Of a stretch of 64,000 nucleotides of DNA, positions 63,391 through 64,000 are shown one piece after another. Position numbers and translations under genes: made by a program. Position 1 is the stretch's first letter, and every line of letters begins with the position of its first letter. The DNA comes from Halomonas sp. KAO (GTDB lineage: Bacteria; Pseudomonadota; Gammaproteobacteria; Pseudomonadales; Halomonadaceae). The stretch lies in NCBI RefSeq assembly GCF_015595025.1, contig NZ_JADNRL010000024.1, forward strand, positions 277,338-341,337. Reading direction: 5' to 3'. Below the pieces are notes generated by a model. That model had not been told where the DNA came from. It ran no database searches and saw only the letters and a list, made by a program, of their open reading frames with translations.

Positions 63391-64000
63391 ATGGCTGCTA
63401 GCTCAATCCCGCTGGAAGTGCGCCATATCACCAAGCGCTTCGGCGATACCGACGTCCTCAAGGGGCTCTCGCTCGAGGCCCGCAAGGGCGATGTCATCAC
63501 CCTGATCGGCGCCTCGGGCTCCGGCAAGAGCACCTTCCTGCGCTGCATGAACCTGCTCGAACAGCCCGACGAGGGCGAGCTGATCGTCCATGGCGAGGCG
63601 ATCCGCTTCAAGGAGACGAAGCACGGCCGCGAGCCGGCCGACTGGCAGCAGGTGGTGAACATGCGCGCCAAGCTCTCCATGGTGTTCCAGAACTTCAACC
63701 TCTGGGCCCATATGACCCTGCTCGAGAATATCATCGAGGCGCCGGTGCAGGTGCTCGGCAAGCCCAGGAAGGAGGCCATCGAACAGGCCCACGCCCTGCT
63801 CGAGCGGGTGGGCCTGAGCGAACGCGCCAACGCCTATCCGGCCCAGATGTCCGGTGGCCAGCAGCAGCGTGGCGCCATCGCCCGGGCGCTGGCCATGGAC
63901 CCCGAGGTGATGCTGTTCGACGAGCCCACCTCGGCCCTGGACCCCGAACTGGTGGGGGATGTGCTCAAGGTCATGCGCGGCCTCGCCGACGAGGGGCGCA
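63391..64000 (+). CDS. ABC importer ATPase (HisP/OccP type), truncated by the window edge
   Basis: About 203 codons are visible from ATG 63391 ([20 protein letters not shown]). Walker [22 protein letters not shown]-loop [17 protein letters not shown], signature [19 protein letters not shown] and Walker [20 protein letters not shown] are complete. The insertion after the Walker A strand ([15 protein letters not shown]) is typical of basic amino-acid/opine transporters. Permease genes are expected beyond the edge. Confidence 0.93.
   Translation, partial: MAASSIPLEVRHITKRFGDTDVLKGLSLEARKGDVITLIGASGSGKSTFLRCMNLLEQPDEGELIVHGEAIRFKETKHGREPADWQQVVNMRAKLSMVFQNFNLWAHMTLLENIIEAPVQVLGKPRKEAIEQAHALLERVGLSERANAYPAQMSGGQQQRGAIARALAMDPEVMLFDEPTSALDPELVGDVLKVMRGLADEGR

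Overview
The window is GC-rich gammaproteobacterial DNA, probably from a Halomonadaceae-like organism. That placement is inferred from gene content (MesX/MesD methionine synthase, chromosomal umuDC, an opine/amino-acid oxidase operon, aldo/keto reductase) and base composition, not from a search. Chromosomal backbone lies at both ends: a CNNM/CorC-type membrane protein and a CAT-anticodon tRNA gene at 1-856, and metabolic and repair genes from about 52.3 kb to the right edge.

Between them sits a genomic island of about 49.4 kb. Its ends are fixed by a 47-bp direct repeat: one copy is the 3' part of the tRNA gene (811-857), the other is at 50165-50211. A tyrosine integrase starts 97 bp inside the left copy. 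The island is composite. From left to right it holds: AT-rich cargo (Nudix hydrolase, methyltransferase, GNAT, MDR oxidoreductase) and an ABC-F protein among broken IS481, IS30 and ISL3 transposases; a resistance and repair stretch (XRE/membrane-protein operon with a palindromic operator, a CmlA-like chloramphenicol exporter with its leader-peptide attenuator, an EamA transporter, Ada, and an ArsR/MFS pair); an IS66 element cut by an IS21-family element; and a fossil C-terminus of a second integrase at about 23.1 kb, which suggests two islands were fused.

Next comes a captured plasmid backbone: lambda O/P-like replication genes flanked by 16-bp repeats, an IncP-type oriT, TraJ, TraI relaxase, and TrbJ, a TrbK-like lipoprotein and TrbL. 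The rest of the type IV secretion apparatus is missing, so this DNA may be mobilisable but cannot be self-transmissible. A 13-bp KorA-like palindrome occurs three times there with no regulator gene in the window.

A catabolic operon (33.7-39.3 kb) follows: a DmlR-like LysR regulator faces a DASS carboxylate carrier, a hydrolase that keeps the residues of fluoroacetate dehalogenases, and LeuC/LeuD-type hydro-lyase subunits. The right part of the island is a defence region (39.7-49.9 kb): a nuclease-like/DUF2075 helicase/S24 fusion with a MazG-like pyrophosphohydrolase, an AbiE pair whose toxin is frameshifted, an internally deleted hsdR, and a complete QatABCD system. A second, intact AbiE pair lies just outside the right repeat and is probably the residue of an older insertion.

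The right flank carries an aldo/keto reductase, MesX-MesD, a periplasmic PRC-barrel protein, umuDC under a LexA box, and a LysR-controlled operon for oxidation and uptake of an opine-like or D-amino-acid substrate that runs off the window.
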